From: Carposina sasakii
Taxonomy: Eukaryota > Arthropoda > Insecta > Lepidoptera > Carposinidae
Direction of reading: 5' to 3'
Assembly (NCBI GenBank): GCA_014607495.2
Contig: CP053157.1
Coordinates: 9,548,001-9,612,000 of the forward strand
Length of the DNA: 64,000 nucleotides
The notes beneath the pieces are model-generated. The model worked only from the letters and a program-made list of their open reading frames with translations, did no database searches and was not told the origin of the DNA. The position numbers and the translations under genes are program-made. Shown piece by piece: positions 32,536 to 44,617 of this stretch (position 1 is its first letter; each line of letters starts with the position of its first letter).

Positions 32536-32925
32536 TATACAGGATGATTTTTGGTCGTCAACGTTCCCGAAAACTACGGAATCTCCTCATCATCACGATC
32601 ATTTTTCTCCATGGAAGCATACCTGGGAAGTGTCTGGTTTCCAAAATATTAGGGTCCAAAGTTGAGTAAATAGACTGCGTTTTACTGCATAAATGCACAT
32701 AGACGCGCGTGGCAGGATTTTTTCACGAAAAATAATTAATATCTGTCTATAAAAAAACTAACATAAACAATACACTATAAATTTCGCACGATCAAGGAAT
32801 TTAAAAAAATTTTTTCAAAAAAAAAAAAAAAATTCCCAGCCTTTTTTTTGGCATAAACTTACTTTATTTCATGTATAGAATACGTACCCTTCGTTAAAGG
32901 TGGCAACAAAAAAACATCCTGTATA
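32536..32925 (+). mobile_element. R1-family TIR element (copy 5)
   Basis: Complete plus-orientation copy, TATACAGGATGATTTTTGGT...AAACATCCTGTATA, very close to copy 1 without its SINE. It shows the uninterrupted site CATAAACTTACTTTATTTC used to identify the SINE duplication at 1145-1521. Confidence 0.85.
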
Positions 32926-35900
32926 GGAAGCCTAACCTGCGGAAAAATACCTAGGAAAACTAACACAACGTTTTAAAATGTACCTCGTTTGTTATTCAGT
33001 TGTGTGAAACATGTGCAAGTAAAATTCCAGTGTAAATGTGCTCTTAGCTAATGGAAACCTAAGTAATCTTTAACACCATTATGCTCCTACAAGTTTTGCG
33101 ACCTTTAACATTCTAGGTGCCTCAAAAGTATATAACAAGCTTGTAAGTAAAGCACATGAACAAAGCACTAAACTACAGCACTAACCAAACGTTCATAAGA
33201 CAGTTTACAGGCACTAAACGTGTTTTTACGCGTTATGCCATACAATGTACCATACAAGTTCCACTGTAGGCAGGTTGCAAGGAGGCCATTACACTAGTCG
33301 TTACACTATATGGACCATCGAAATAGTCTCGTATACATAATAGCCTACCCGAAGGAACCACATTTCATTTATAATAGCGCCCCGCATTTAGTTACTTTAT
33401 ATAGTTGTAATTATTTGTAGCATGCACGTCCTTGTAGCGCATGATTCATGGCTGCATAAAGCCTTTCCGTTCTACGTTAGAAACCCTCGTTTATTTACAT
33501 TTGTACAAATATATGGGGGAAGGTCTGTTGGCCATCGAAACTGGGCCAAAACTAACTGGTTGTTTCATTGTTTTAGATTTAGATTTTAGCTGATATTTTT
33601 ATTTCTTTATCCAGTTATATCTAACTCACAAACATACATTTTTATTAGATAATATTAATAGTAAAAACTAATAGCAAATAAATTAGAAAAAAAATATGAT
33701 ATTGTCAGAATCATATTACTATTGCTATATAACAGTATAGTAGATTGATACTATCAACATAGTAGGCGGAATTCGTAATGCTAAAGTTCGTACTTACGAA
33801 ATTAGCCCATTCTAAAACAGACTTATAAAGTGATTGTGATTTCCCAAAGAACTCTGGATAATGCTTTAAAAAGTTGAAAAACCTCTTCGAAACTCCAATA
33901 ACCAGTCTTTAAGGAGGTCAAGTAATAAAGAATACATGAAATAGTTTTTATTCAATGTTAAACTCATTAGAAATCACCACCGAACCCATAAAGTTAGTAT
34001 AGGACTTCAGAATAGAGCTACAAACAGCTACAAAGGGCTGCGCGAGCAAGACGTCACTAGCACCAACACTTGGATAAAAAGAGATACGTAATTCGATGGT
34101 ATGAAACTGATTTAGAACTCGTATAAGCAAACCTACGGTATTCAGTTAGCAAATACCTAAGTTACTTTCTAATCAAGTTAGTAATCCTATTCCAATAAAC
34201 TGGCGGAATCTATCCGATAAATTTCACAAAGGCAAATACGTACGTATTCTAGAGAACGATCCGAAGCGGGGAACTCAATTTAGGCAATTTATCGCATTGT
34301 ATATTTTAGGACCCTTTTCTACTAATAAATAATTGGACATGAGGCAGACACATTATTTACCGTACTGGTTACTTATCGAAGAAATCCGATTTCATTAAAT
34401 GCAAGTTGAATGTCGATAAAAAAGGGCACGCAACCCTTGTGTTCAGCGTGATTACTAGTTTTACGTCAGCTAAATATTTCCGTTCTAAATAGATTGCACA
34501 AAATGGGGTGTTAAATTATTTTATCAATAGTCAAGTTATTACGTAATTAGAAATGTTTTGACAGCGGAAAAGATAACTACACGAGTACTACGAGTATTGC
34601 AAAGTCTCTGCACTGACGGAACCGCTTGAAACTTGATTTGTAACAGAGCTTTGAAACCACATAACACGTGTAACTTCTGAAAGTCACGTTCAAGAGAAGT
34701 TTCAGTATCGTCCAGTTTAAGAGGAAAAGAAAAGACACGATCGAACACAACGCAATAAAATTAGGCTTTATCCCAAGCGGACGGAGTGAAAGCGACAACG
34801 GGGAGGGGGTCGCCGGCCGACCTACTTTCGCGATCGGTCCCTAACCCGCACTGCGAAGACTCCACATTACCGCCTAACCATCGCCACGTTTATACTGGCC
34901 ACAGACAGTACCGAAGGAATTCGCGCATCAATGTACAACGCGCGAATGTAAGCTTCGGGAGATCGATAGGCAAGAAGGGAAGCCGCCGATACCTCCTTCC
35001 TCTAACGGGATCACAATTAGTGGCAAAGTAACGTGGTTAGCTCGGGTGATTGATGCTCCAGCCTCTCATCTCACTAATACCAATAACTAAAGAAGGAAAG
35101 GATAATAACTTCTATGTAATTGATAATTTTCATAAAAAGTTTCAATATCGTTCATAATTCTGCGGCTAAAACTTGACACTGAAATATTATCGAACGTCTT
35201 CTTTATAATACGATCAATTACGATCTAAAAATATGGAGTAGGTACATGACACGTATTTCTAAATATTTCATGACCGATTTTCGTGAAAGTAATCTTTTCA
35301 ATTATACATTCACCTATCTTTTCGACTCATTCAAACTCAATCACGCATTCACCCCAAATGGGAGGATAAAGACTATTTAAAAGGTTAACTTTCAGAAGGG
35401 GTTCGGGCGTATAGAGCAAATGGGACTTTGTTGCTAGAGAAACAAAGGGGAAAATGTGGAGTGAGACTGAACTTGTGGATTGAAGAACTCGGAAACCGTT
35501 TAGTTGCACTCAATCGTACGAGGTAGGAAGTTGTGCGTTTGTGAATACGCAACTTAGCGCTTACCCAAGTTTTCCTACACTTTAAACGACACTTTGGCGT
35601 TATTTACTCCTCTTTAGCACATTGACGTACTACTTTAATAATTTTTATAATATTTACCTTCCAGAATTAAATAACTGAAGAGGACTGTAGTCGTGAATGA
35701 CCTTAGCCATACAAAATTGAATAAATAGATCTTGACCTTTTTTACGCTCTAAATTGATATAATAAAGTGCAATAAGTATCTAAATAAAGGTATACTCGTA
35801 AGAGCTATTTCTAACTGCTAGATAAATAACCCCATTTTGAACTAGGATGCAATCCTAAATAAATTGTGAAGTTCGAAACTCTATTAGCCTCAAAATTAGG

Positions 35901-36228
35901 CCATTATGAATACTTGGCTCGAGGTGCCATAGCCACCCGTTACGTTTGAATCAGGCTTGTTTAAGCTTCATTAAAACTCAATTTGGGAAGCTTTACTTTG
36001 GTTTCGCAACAAGGCTTTATAAGATTTTCATCCATCCTATTTATATCGCCTTGCAAGCATGCCTGTTAGGATCGATTTAACTTTAGAGAGTGAAAACTCG
36101 TTCATAACAATTTACAAGAGTAAAAAACCTTATATCCAATCACATTCACGAATCTTCTGTTAAGTTTACAAATCCCAAAACAATAACAAATTATAAAATT
36201 ATTAATTATCTACACAGATACACTTTAG
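32926..36228. other. unique DNA with a GC-rich patch at about 34765-35040
   Basis: No gene is supported. At 34765-35040 GC content rises and an 81-codon frame (34786-35031) rich in Arg and Ser is open, with CGCGCGAATG/AATTCGCGC strings. It has no recognisable family. It could be an untranslated or small coding exon. Elsewhere AT-rich unique sequence. Confidence 0.4.
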
Positions 36229-36400
36229 CGTATTGCAGTCTACCTACTGCTTGAACTCCCCCAGGGCATGCAAAAGACAGGCGGTCCGCAGTGTGTTTTT
36301 CGGGTTATGTTGTCAACACGGGAGGTGTCCCTCCTATTTCCCGGAAACCCACGGCCGGACATGATGTGGGGCTTTACTACTCTGGTGACACCACATAGTT
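36229..36400 (-). mobile_element. degenerate SINE with RTE-type tail
   Basis: The minus strand matches the SINE at 19321-19535: GGGAGGACACCTCCC-like core, CCCTGGGGGAGTTC and a diverged CAGTAGGTAGACTGCAATAC end. Truncated at the 5' end. No duplication seen. Confidence 0.6.
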
Positions 36401-37820
36401 CTTGTTCCTATAAAGCAAGAATCCTGGATAATTCACTGGAAACGAATCACGAACAGTGGTAGCGAAGCTATCAATGTAGTGAATATGCGTCTTTAGGTTG
36501 CGAAGGGTTTTATGTCTTCATGATTAATTATCAGTTTGAAACTGTATCTTGACGTGGTATGACACGTGCCAGCAGCCGGATTGTAAACAAATAGACTTCC
36601 GAGCTCTTAGTAGTATTCCACGGGTCGCAAATATTATGTAAAGCGAAGGGATAAGAAGTAGCTCGAAATGGTCCGAGTAAAATATGCACCTCATTTCAAA
36701 TTAACTGGATATGCTGTATTTAATCTGCATAAGCTTTTTTTGTGTAGTCTCATAGTTTTTTTTTTTATAATTAAGGTAAGTTACTTCACTCCTCAAATAT
36801 AACGCGTAATCATTTACATGTGTATGTATTCGAAAGATATCGTAGTAATAAGAAATAATTATATTTCTTATTTATTAATATAATTATTTGATGCAAATAA
36901 CAGCACTATAATCTCATACCCTGAAGGGGAAAATTTCCACTGAGAAAACGAGCGCATTATGTCGTTCTGTAATGAAAAATAAGTTTCTACTTAACTAAAC
37001 ACAACACAAAAGGAATTCAAGTAGCAAAAATATTAAGCAGCATAATTTCTCAATAGTATTTCTTTGAAACCAGCAGTGTATAGGTATCTGATCTGATAAA
37101 TCTGTTACCGTCCAGCACTGCCAAGTCTGCGCCTGCCAGACGGTAGGGACCTTGATTCAAGCATTGAAACTAGATTACTTTCTTGGCGCCTAAGTGTAAC
37201 CAACTTATACACATCTTTTTGTGTATTCATTAAAAACTTTACTTACTTGACTTTATTTTATATCTTTATTTTATGACTTTATTTTATATCTTGTTAAAAT
37301 ATGTGATGAGTAAAATCTACACAGGTAAGGCTATCATCTTTATGACCATCAATCGGCCCCATGTTATGGCTACCTACTGTTCATGTTTGCACTATTTTCA
37401 TTTCTGCACTTGGAATAAGAATTCAAAAAAGAATACTAGGAAAAATATGTAAAATCATTATTATTTTCTCCTACGAGCATAATAGGTTGCAGATTAATTT
37501 GCTCAAATTCCGAGAGAAAATTCGAAAGCCGACAACAGTGACCTGAGCTAAACAAAATAATATGTACTATACAGGCTATTTATATTGATAGATGTTTCTC
37601 CCACTGAACCTTTGATCCCTTTATTCGGAATGGATCCATTGTCAAATCATCAATGGTACTACTGCGAATAAATTAGTCGAACTAGTCCCATTGAAGTGAA
37701 GACAATCCGGCATAAATACTGCGAAAACTAAAGCGAAACTTTCTAAAATTAATGAATTCTCTAATCCTCCGGCCATAGCGGCCAATATAAACGACAAATG
37801 CTCAACTGAGCAGGAGACAG
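36401..37820. other. unique AT-rich DNA, nothing recognised
   Basis: Small AT-rich direct repeats occur near 37250-37290 (TTTATTTTATATCTT). No gene seen. Confidence 0.4.
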
Positions 37821-38215
37821 GATACAGGGTGATTTTTGGTCGTCAACGTTCCCGAAAACTACGGAATCTCCTCATCATTACGATTATTTTTCTCCATGTA
37901 AGCATACCTGTGAAGTGTCTGGTTTCCAAAATATTAGGGTCCAAAGTTGAGTAAATAGACTGCGTTTTTGTGCATAAATGCACATAGCCGCATAGCAAGA
38001 TTTTTTCACGAGAAATAATTAATATCCGTCTGTGAAAAAACTAGCATAAACACTGGACACTATAAATTTTGACCAATCAAGTAATTAATTTTTTTTTTTT
38101 TTTTCAAAAAAATTTACATCGTTTCCCAGCATTTTTTTTGGCATAAACTTACTTTATTTGATGTATAGAGTACGTACCCTTCGTTGAGGGTGGCCACGAA
38201 AAAACATCCTGTATA
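37821..38215 (+). mobile_element. R1-family TIR element (copy 6)
   Basis: Plus copy, ATACAGGGTGATTTTTGGTC...AACATCCTGTATA. The TIR element at 38217-39410 begins immediately after it. Confidence 0.82.
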
Positions 38216-38216
38216 G

Positions 38217-39410
38217 GTAGGGGAGACCGGGGATAGTTGACTATAGGGGTAGGTAGACTAACTGTCAAAAACTCATTCGGTGCAATAGCTTTAAGGCAAC
38301 CAGTGATGCACAAGAGTCCGTCAATGACCCCCGCACAATCACCAAAAAGGCGAAGTTGCACACGCAAGTCGCTTGAGAGAAGGAACCTAATATTGAAAAA
38401 GAACGCATGCTAGTAACTATTTTTTTCGTAATGTTATTTGTAATAATGCATATTTATTCATGATTATCGATTGTTTCAACATTTGTAACTAATGTTTGAT
38501 TCATGTTTTTTCTATTAGGTATTTTATTTGATTTGGACGCAGTTTTGAGGTTATGGCTCTTGATGAAAAAAAATTAAAGGTGGTTCGGGACTAGTAGACT
38601 TATGTATAATGGGGCTGGTTGACCTATATATATTATGACTATTACCAAATAACAAATATAATTTCATTAGTTACACGAGATTAGTTTATTACCAAATAGT
38701 TAAAGGTTATAACAAGTTTTCTCGTTTTGTTTTAAATACTTAATAAGTTAGTACTTTGTTTTTTTTTTGGCTACTCGAATTGATTGTTTTATTTTTATAA
38801 CTTGAATTTTATTATGTTTAATCTGAAGTTGCGAAAAACCGTCTATTGGATTTAATTAATAATTTTCTATACATTATTGTGTATTTCTAATATTCTAATG
38901 CTTTATTGTACACAGTAAAGTTTATGACAAAGAAAATGTACAAAGGCGTGCTTATCTCTAAAACAGATTTCTTCCAGCAAACCAATCGTGAAAGAGAAAT
39001 TAACATAAGAGGTAGGTATGTGTGCACACAAATAGACCAATAAACTAAATTATTAAATAAAAGAAAACATAAACTGAAATAAACAAAAATACCTAAATAG
39101 ATTACATAAACATAAATACCTAAATAAAACACATAAACATAGTATTTTATACTATTTTCTTGTAAATTTTGCCCTTTTAACGTCATAGTTCACTTTACCA
39201 GGTGAATAGTCAAGTTGACCAGTTTTTCCTTATGTACAAAAGCTGGTTTGTGCTCTATATCATAATGAATAACGTGCTCTTTTCCACTTATTTCCAAAGC
39301 TTAATAGTTAATCTAATAACTGTACCTGTTTTTATAATAATTAACTGTAAATAAATAAAAATAGACACGTCTAAGCTGAAAATTAGTCAACCATCCCCGG
39401 TCTCCCCTAC
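38217..39410. mobile_element. 1.19-kb TIR element with TA flanks
   Basis: The left end GTAGGGGAGACCGGGGATAG TTGACTA (38217-38243) is matched by the reverse complement of the right end (39384-39410) with one mismatch. If the TIR starts at GGGGAGACC, both ends are flanked by TA, as in Tc1/mariner-type insertion. The interior is AT-rich and non-coding. TTGAC- and GGGGCTGGTTGACC-type motifs recur inside. The transposase source is unknown. Confidence 0.75.
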
Positions 39411-42119
39411 TTCACAAGTGTGTGCGCAAGCACTCGCTATTCCTTCGCTCTCATAGTCCGATCGTCAGTAATTTTCTAATTGTTCACTCTCGGATCGCTC
39501 ATAAAAACTAGTTCGCTTGCATGTAAAGATAAAAATTTGACTACTATTATTCACTAAGGAATAAATGAATACGAGTAAGGTCCGCGTAATGGCGATTGTA
39601 GATGTGTGAATAAATATTAATAGATACTTCTCGAAAATCAATATGTTAGTCTAGTCTGAATTCTATTATTTTACCATTACTGGTGGTGTGTGTTGACTTC
39701 AGACGTGTAGCTCCGTGAATACCAGAATGCGTACTTTTAAAGCTTACTTACTCCTCATTTACGCGTGAACTACTAAAAACTGAAAAACATATTATAATAT
39801 GAACTATCAACTCTTATACAAATGTTGTATCATAGGGTTAGATATCAGCATAATTTCTATCTATCGAATAGTGTTTTTCGCTTATATTCACTACTGATCA
39901 TAAGCTATAACGGCGCGGCGGCGCTTGGAAACATTTACTTAACAAAATATAGAATTTCATGTTTCTCGGACGCTATAGCATTCGTCGTTAATGATTCGAT
40001 TTTTTTACTCATAAATATTTGAAAACATCAATTTCGAGCGTTAAGTAAGGCTAAGATTGATCCTAATTCATACAGCAAAGGTCATTCACGACTACATTCC
40101 CCTTAAAATTAAACAGTTGCATTACAATAGCCTGCAAAATTGCTTACACGGTTTGACTGCAGGTAGTCTCATTAGGCACTGAAGTTAAATCAATTTTAAT
40201 AAAATATTCCCTCACAAATGTTTTTGTTTAATTTTTAGAGTCACTTAACAGAACGTATTTTATAGCGTAAGTTTATACGATACGACTCTAGTATTAGGTA
40301 CCTACAGTTGATAATGCAATTTGGCTGCCTGTGCCACTGGGCCCGCCAACATACTAAGTACGAACGCGTCCTATCGCGATCATTGCAGCGATAAGGGCCC
40401 TCGAGCCACACTAGGCGGGTTTTAAATTAGTTCCTTCTAATGTAAGAACTTTTTGAGTGCGCTTTAAGTTTCGACTTCTCAAGTTGAAATTCGAAAGGCG
40501 GTACTTTTTGAATGATTTTAGCTTTGTGAGGAAGGCTGTAATTTTGCTTACTTTACTTTATTCCGTACTCCCAACTATAAGTATGCAACATTTCAAGAAA
40601 TTTCATAGAGTAACAAACAAACTTACTGTCGCATTCAAAATCTCTTCCAGTAGCATGGGTTCTTGACATTGTGACGTGAATGTGATTAGAGATGAAAATA
40701 AGAATGTGATCATCACTGGTTTGTTATCAGTTGCATGGCCTTTTGTCGAAACGCTCAATATGTAACTATTATGTGACGTCATGCATCGTCTGCATCATAC
40801 AAGAACCTTTATCTATCAACCTATAGGACTCAATTGTGTGGTGGCACTGAACATATCTTTACTCTGTGATAATGATAGTATTAGTAGCTGGTCAAGCGGT
40901 TTTAGATATAATATAGGGCCACTTCTAGGCTACTGTAAGCCTTGTCCCGTGTGTATCTGCATAGCCCAATCTCAGTTCGCGTAGAACAATAGATGAGCAT
41001 CGCCGTCAGATTCTCGATGGCAAATTACTATAATCTACCTAATATAATGACCGGTTAGTCGACTATCAACTGTTAATTAATGTTTCAGAAACTGACGGTT
41101 CAACAACAAACAGCAACTAGAAATGTGTCACTGAAGGTAATATAAAGAAATAACGTCATGTCATATCTTATCATACAAATACAATTCACCAAAAGTCAAA
41201 AATGTACAGGATGTCAGAAAAGGTAACGTATAGAAGACAATAGACATGTCTCTCTATATTACACTCTAGATATCATATGGCTTATGGAAAATAGATCACG
41301 AACTACTCCATAAAATAACAAAGGTAATAAGGTTGTTTTACGCGATACGACACCCCTGCAATTTTTATAAGCAACCTAGTGACCGGCTAGTTGACTGAAA
41401 ATAAATAAAATGCACTGTAAGCGCTCAAATTAAGTTGACAAGGGGCACGCGACATGTGAGCCCGTTTCAGTTTGCAGCCAGCAAAGTGGCGGGCAAAGAA
41501 TTTTGCGCTTTACGTTTTGGGGAATAAGGTGTTGGTAATGATGTGGGCGGCGGTAAATTTATGTTTGTGGTTGAGTGCTGTGACAGCATATCGACGCTGC
41601 AGCGACAACTGGGTCGACTAGAACACTCGACCCAAATCTGGGTTCTGTTCGCGTTCGCTGCGAATTCGGTGTCTACAACTGTTTGCATCATTTCTGAAAA
41701 AGTTTTAGGCGTAAAATGAGTCCACCGTTTGTACCAACGTGATGGTTAGATATTACAAACTTAGTTAACGATTCTAGTGCTGTTTTCTTAAACACAGGTG
41801 CATATAGTAATTAGTGACTCAACCTAAATCACATCGAAATTTGATATGTCAAAGAGAACAAAACATTAGGTACCGTCTCTCAAGCGAGTCCCGTTGAGGG
41901 AAAAGTTATCACTTAGAATACGGGCGTAAGTCTTCGTATTTGCAAAGTAGAAACTTAGTGCGTTTAACAAGTCAATTAATAACTTTGAAAAGTTGTCAAA
42001 GTTTAATATTAACAAGTTGTTTATGGAAAACTCCTACAGGGTTCTCAGGCAGGGTACGCAAAGTCGAGTGTTTCTGTTAATTGAGTTCTGTAAAAAAATG
42101 TTTTTGATAACCGAAAAAA
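39411..42119. other. unique DNA, no gene supported
   Basis: Frames of 60-75 codons have no recognisable family. GC-richer patches lie at about 40320-40425 and 41450-41660; the latter includes CGACGCTGCAGCGAC. These may be conserved non-coding DNA. A single R1/R2-like end (TACAGGATGTCAGAAAAGG) at 41206 has no partner. Confidence 0.4.
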
Positions 42120-42260
42120 TACAGGATGTGAGTGACAGCCAGACAAATACTGAAATTCTGAAAAAGTACCATTGTGTTGAGTTATATTTCCATCAATTTT
42201 TTGATAAGGTAATATTTGATGTACTTACGTACCCTTCGTAAACGGTGGTAACAGCCTGTA
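42120..42260. mobile_element. chimeric MITE: one end R2, other end R1
   Basis: A 141-bp unit. Its left ~65 bp (TACAGGATGTGAGTGACAGC, CTGAAAAAGTACCATTGTG) is the reverse complement of the R2 right end. Its right ~50 bp (GTACTTACGTACCCTTCG, GGTGGTAACAGCCTGTA) is the R1 right end. TIRs TACAGG/CCTGTA are intact at both ends. Confidence 0.75.
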
Positions 42261-42806
42261 TATTTGGTATAAATATAAATAATTTTATCTGTGAGCCAAT
42301 TACCGTTTCACCGTTACGATACGATGGCATCTCTATTTTAGGAAACCAACAGCCTTTAATACAGCTAAACTAAATGTATTTTCCAAATCTACCTAATACG
42401 AGTATTAATCAACGAACTTAATTGGTCCGGTCTAAACCGAATCCCGAGCCCAGCTGCCTGCGGATGGACCCCATCGCCTGCGACACTACTGACTAATAGG
42501 TACGGGTAACTGATGAATAGGTAATTTTATCGAATGTACCCATTTTTTATGAAAACCTCTATTTTGGTAACCTCTTTGGGTGTTATTATTACAAAAGTGC
42601 GTCTAAAGTTAAAGTTTGCCACTGTTCAAAGATTACATTTGACACAGCAAAATATTTAGTAGGTATATATGTCATAGTTAGGCAGTGTTTAGCTTAAACA
42701 ATGTTTAAATTGTTCTGTAATAACGAGGTTTATGGTGAAAGTGCATAACTTTATAAGTTATGTTTCATAAGCCTCATGGACCACAAGGAAATTTATACAT
42801 AAACAT
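42261..42806. other. unique DNA, nothing recognised
   Basis: No supported gene or repeat. Confidence 0.4.
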
Positions 42807-42992
42807 TACTATTACAGTCCACTGCTGAACGTAGGCCTCCCCAGGGCACACCACAAGGCTACTATAGTGGGGATCTTGCCCATAGTCGAATTCTCCTCAG
42901 TGGACAGGTGGGTTGGTGACCGCAGTGTGATGTTTGGACTATGTTTTCAACGAGAGAGGAGCTACTGCCCATCTTCCAGAAGCTTCTATCTT
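42807..42992 (-). mobile_element. SINE with RTE-type tail
   Basis: The minus strand ends GGGGAGGCCTACGTTCAGCA followed by GTGGACTGTAAT and has the core GGGCAAGATCCCCACTATAG; same family as 19321-19535. The (ATG)n tail is nearly lost, so it is an older copy. Confidence 0.65.
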
Positions 42993-43071
42993 CTCTATCT
43001 TATACTATGTATATACACGAAGACATTGGGTAATGCTATCTTACTCTGCCAAGACCATACGGAATGTACTT

Positions 43072-43628
43072 TATACAGGGTGCTTGTGACAGCCAGGCAA
43101 ATATTTATACCATGACTTCAGACCATGATTCTGAGGCGGAAAACACTGAAAATTTTCGCAGAAAAAGTTTTTTTTTTAATTTTCACGTAACAATAGTTTA
43201 GTTCGTTTAATTAGGCCTTAGATAATGACTTAAAAATAAAATTTTAACCAAAAGTGATTTTTAAAAAAGTAGCCCTCAAAAGTGTAAATAACTGATCAAC
43301 CCTAATGGAAAGTCACAAGTGATCCAAAAAAAAACAGCAATGTGTCATACAATATTATACAAGAGTATTTCCTGCGAGTAATACTCTTGTATAATAAATG
43401 AAATTGTATTAGGCGTTACAATTCGGAAGTTCAAACATTCACTATGGGTGCGCCCACCACCAATGGGTCTGGTTTCTCATGGCGATTGTAGTTAGTGCAA
43501 GTGCCTGTTTCGCAATTATGAGTTATCAAACCGAAAAGGGTGTATACATAGTAACTCTTGTATAACTTAACACAATGGTACTTGTTCAGCATTTCTGTAT
43601 TTGCCTGCCTGTCACCCACACCCTATAT
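43072..43628 (+). mobile_element. R2-family TIR element (copy 1)
   Basis: Ends TATACAGGGTGCTTGTGACA and GCCTGTCACCCACACCCTATA. Interior landmarks are GACTTCAGACCATGATTCTG on the left and CACAATGGTACTTGTTCAGC on the right. It contains a perfect 16-bp hairpin ATTATACAAGAGTATT/AATACTCTTGTATAAT near 43352-43395. Non-coding; TIR bases overlap those of R1. Confidence 0.78.
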
Positions 43629-44473
43629 AAGTAGTATAAAATGGACGCTATTGCGCTTGGAGAAACTGTATTACTCTAATCCAGAGAACTTAAGTGACTG
43701 CACAAATGGACTGGTATATTGCTATTGTTATTAGTTAGGTAACTCTGTGCTACACTACAATGTTAGTACCTATGTACTTGTGCGCTACTAGATAAGACCT
43801 TATGTTTCTAGAAATAGGTTTCCCTGTGGTCATAAAAAAAATATTACCTTACATAAACGGCGTTACTTTTCACAGGTAAAACACTTTTAAGTCAATAAAT
43901 TCCTTCATGTGTGGATTCTACAAGCGAAGAAAAAAATTTTACTCCTTACAAAGAAATTATTAATGGAAATAATAAAGTGAAAAGGAAGAGTTTAAAATCT
44001 ATTGATTTATAAACATCTAGCTTTGCTACGCTTAACGTGTCAGCAGGATCTCATTCGTGGTCATGTCCTGAACTTCTGGCTACCCATGTACCTAAGTAGG
44101 TACCTATTTGCACGTAGGTATTTGTAAAGCACCTTGTATTAATATAATATCCAACCACGCAATCAATAACCAATCCTATCAGCAATTTCAATGTGTGTAA
44201 ACAGCACAGCCCGCAGTTCGTGTCCATAACGAATTAGCCTTAATATAGCCACGATCCTAGTTAGCAAACATCGCAAATTACTGACAGAATATCATCATTA
44301 CGCCAACCATCTGCTCAGAGATTTGATACAGTGCCAACTAGCGGAAGACTTTCGAAATTAGTTTGCTATCTATAGCCCAATCGATAGGTAAGTCTGAGTT
44401 AATGTTCGCATACCAAACCCTCAGCAGGCGACTCAAACACGATACTGAGTAAAATTAAATAAGCCCACGTGAT
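43629..44473. other. unique DNA, nothing recognised
   Basis: No supported gene or repeat. Confidence 0.4.
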
Positions 44474-44617
44474 TCATCATCTTCCTGCCCTGTTCCAATT
44501 TATTTGGGGTCGGCCTAATATGTACTTTTCTTCCATTCATCCCTATTATCCGTCATCTCATTGCTCACTCCCAGTACACGCATATCCTCTCTTACACAGT
44601 CCATCCAAACATTTTTT
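44474..44617 (-). pseudogene. RTE LINE 3' end fragment
   Basis: Nearly the same sequence as 17928-18063, from CATCATCTTCCTGCCCTG to CACAGTCCATCC. On the minus strand it is the last ~45 codons and short 3' UTR of an RTE-type LINE. Heavily 5'-truncated. Confidence 0.75.

Noticed and set aside
41206..41240. Possible R1/R2 element starting TACAGGATGTCAG
   Set aside because: No matching right end and no interior similarity to either family.
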